Origin: Thermotogaceae bacterium | Lineage (GTDB): Bacteria > Thermotogota > Thermotogae > Thermotogales > Thermotogaceae | Direction: 5' to 3' | Assembly (NCBI GenBank): GCA_027038385.1 | Contig: JALVXE010000196.1 | Span: 1-6,607 of the forward strand | DNA: 6,607 nucleotides | Shown: one piece after another, positions 5,579 through 6,607 of the stretch | Layout: every line of letters begins with the position of its first letter | How positions within the stretch are numbered: position 1 is the first letter of the stretch | Made by a program: the position numbers and the translations under genes | The notes under the pieces: model-generated | What the model was told of the DNA's origin: nothing | The model's input: the letters and a program-made list of their open reading frames with translations, nothing else | Database searches by the model: none

Positions 5579-6607
5579 TCACCTCTTCCTCAACCTTGGG
5601 TTGACTATTTCTTCGAGTCCCCTTCCGAGGAAGTAGAAAGCAGAGCAAATCAACGTTATGGCAACCCCTGCTGGAACCCAGAGCCACCAGAACGTCCCTA
5701 TGTTCGTTCCTATCAGGTATCCTTGACTGCTCGCAGTGTAGAGGATTATTCCCCAGCTCATCTTTATGTTGACGAGTCCGAAAAAGCTCAGAACGGCCTC
5801 TGTGAATATCGCTCCAGTCACGGAGAACATCATGTAAAGGAATGACAACGGTAGTATGTTAGGTATTATGTGCTTTCTAATTATGTACCAATCAGACCCG
5901 CCAGCGCTTTTGGCCGCTTCTATGAAGGGTCTGACCTTCACCGTGAGGGCTTGAGATTTCAAAACTATCGTTATCGATCCAAAACCGGATATAACACCTA
6001 TTATAAGAGCCAGTTTGAAGAGCGTGAGCTCTATGAACGCGGAGAGAACCATCAGAAGCGGCAAAGATGGGAAGAGCATTATTATGTCAGCCAATCTCAT
6101 GAAGAACGTGTCCACAACCCCTCCGTAGTAAGCTGAGGTAGCCCCGATTATCGTTCCTATGAAAACGGTTATGAACGCTGCCGTAACACCTAGGACGAAT
6201 TCCCTAGGTGTTGAGTACATCATCTGACTCAGAACGTCTCTTCCAAGTGGATCCGTGCCAAACGGATGCATCGATGAAGGTGGTGATGGATTCGACAAGA
6301 GCCCGTCGTTCCCGGTCACTGGATCGTAAGGCTTGCTCGAGAAGAAGTAGGACCTAGACACCTCGGAAAGCTCTATGAAAGCCGCAGCTCTGACGACAGC
6401 TGAGATCGTATTCGTAGTGGCGTTGAGTCCTCTCTTTTCCAGAACGGCTTTTATATCCGAGAGGTACCTATCATACACGTTGACCAACGACTCGGTAAGG
6501 TCTTTGTAGTATTCGGTGAGCTTCACATTGTCAAGGTCGAGCGTTGCAACTTTAACGACAAGACTTTGAACGAGTTTGTTGAAATTCTCAAGAACTGTGT
6601 TTATATC
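5579..6607 (-). CDS. Oligopeptide/dipeptide-type ABC importer permease (DppC/OppC-like), N-terminus outside window
   Basis: Inner-membrane permease half of the importer. The frame is open to the right edge, giving 342 visible residues; the start is not in the window. Counting from the edge, HPFGTDPLGRD (114-124) is the DppC/OppC signature. Five hydrophobic helices follow at about 136-157, 171-193, 196-219, 256-277 and 306-328. The EAA coupling loop (about 230-253, E-A-A, G at 236, ILP at 251-253) contacts the ATPases. About 110 residues before the signature lack any membrane helix, so the first helix must lie beyond the edge and the region between them is enlarged compared with a ~300-residue DppC. 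A GTG at 6526-6524 is in frame, but it has no ribosome binding site and is treated as internal. The gene heads the visible part of the operon; the binding protein and second permease are expected further right. Confidence 0.92.
   Translation of the reverse strand, partial: DINTVLENFNKLVQSLVVKVATLDLDNVKLTEYYKDLTESLVNVYDRYLSDIKAVLEKRGLNATTNTISAVVRAAAFIELSEVSRSYFFSSKPYDPVTGNDGLLSNPSPPSSMHPFGTDPLGRDVLSQMMYSTPREFVLGVTAAFITVFIGTIIGATSAYYGGVVDTFFMRLADIIMLFPSLPLLMVLSAFIELTLFKLALIIGVISGFGSITIVLKSQALTVKVRPFIEAAKSAGGSDWYIIRKHIIPNILPLSFLYMMFSVTGAIFTEAVLSFFGLVNIKMSWGIILYTASSQGYLIGTNIGTFWWLWVPAGVAITLICSAFYFLGRGLEEIVNPRLRKR

Noticed and set aside
6524..6526. GTG as the true start of the DppC-type permease
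   Set aside because: No Shine-Dalgarno sequence precedes it, the frame is open upstream to the window edge, and the first membrane helix would be missing.
1..6607. CRISPR arrays, tRNA or rRNA genes, insertion sequences, transposases or attachment sites
   Set aside because: Nothing of this kind could be seen. The space is almost fully taken by recognised coding sequence and there are no long repeats.

Overview
The window reads as a chromosomal segment from a thermophilic bacterium of the Thermotogae (Thermotoga/Pseudothermotoga-like). This is inferred, not proven. The supporting signs are the RbfA sequence, which resembles what I remember of Thermotoga RbfA; frequent AGA/AGG arginine codons; strong GGAGGTG-type ribosome binding sites; TTG starts; very compact overlapping genes; and peptide-type ABC transporters. 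All recognisable genes belong to known families. I do not see a convincing undescribed system.

Layout. (1) Positions 1-264 hold the 3' end of rpoC (RNA polymerase beta') on the + strand, ending at a hairpin that can terminate transcription from both directions. (2) Positions 296-2884 on the - strand hold a compact three-gene ABC-2 export cassette, transcribed in the order ATPase, permease, permease, with junction overlaps of 4 and 17 nt. (3) Positions 2885-3025 are a divergent intergenic region. It contains a candidate rbfA promoter, a small inverted repeat, a 10-bp tandem repeat upstream of the ATPase, and a possible 29-42 codon ORF that ends in an ATGA overlap with the ATPase start. (4) Positions 3026-3403 hold rbfA on the + strand as a single gene with opposite-strand genes on both sides. 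Its stop codon lies inside its terminator hairpin. (5) Positions 3414-6607 on the - strand hold the distal part of an oligopeptide/dipeptide-type (Opp/Dpp) importer operon: a DppC-type permease that runs off the right edge, then a DppD/OppD-type ATPase, then a DppF/OppF-type ATPase. The substrate-binding protein and DppB-type permease are not visible and would be expected further right.

How the genes work together. The ABC-2 cassette is self-sufficient in design: one ATPase plus two different permeases predicted to form a heterodimeric channel, probably for efflux; the substrate is unknown. The Opp/Dpp genes supply one permease half and both ATPases of an importer. In Thermotogae such importers carry either peptides or oligosaccharides, so the substrate cannot be assigned from this window. 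rbfA (30S maturation) and rpoC (transcription) are housekeeping genes separated by the transporter cassette. The most useful oddities are an extra charged segment in the OppF-type ATPase, a long soluble region ahead of the DppC-type core, four-cysteine C-terminal motifs in both importer ATPases, hairpins shared by both convergent gene pairs, and the possible small coupled ORF.
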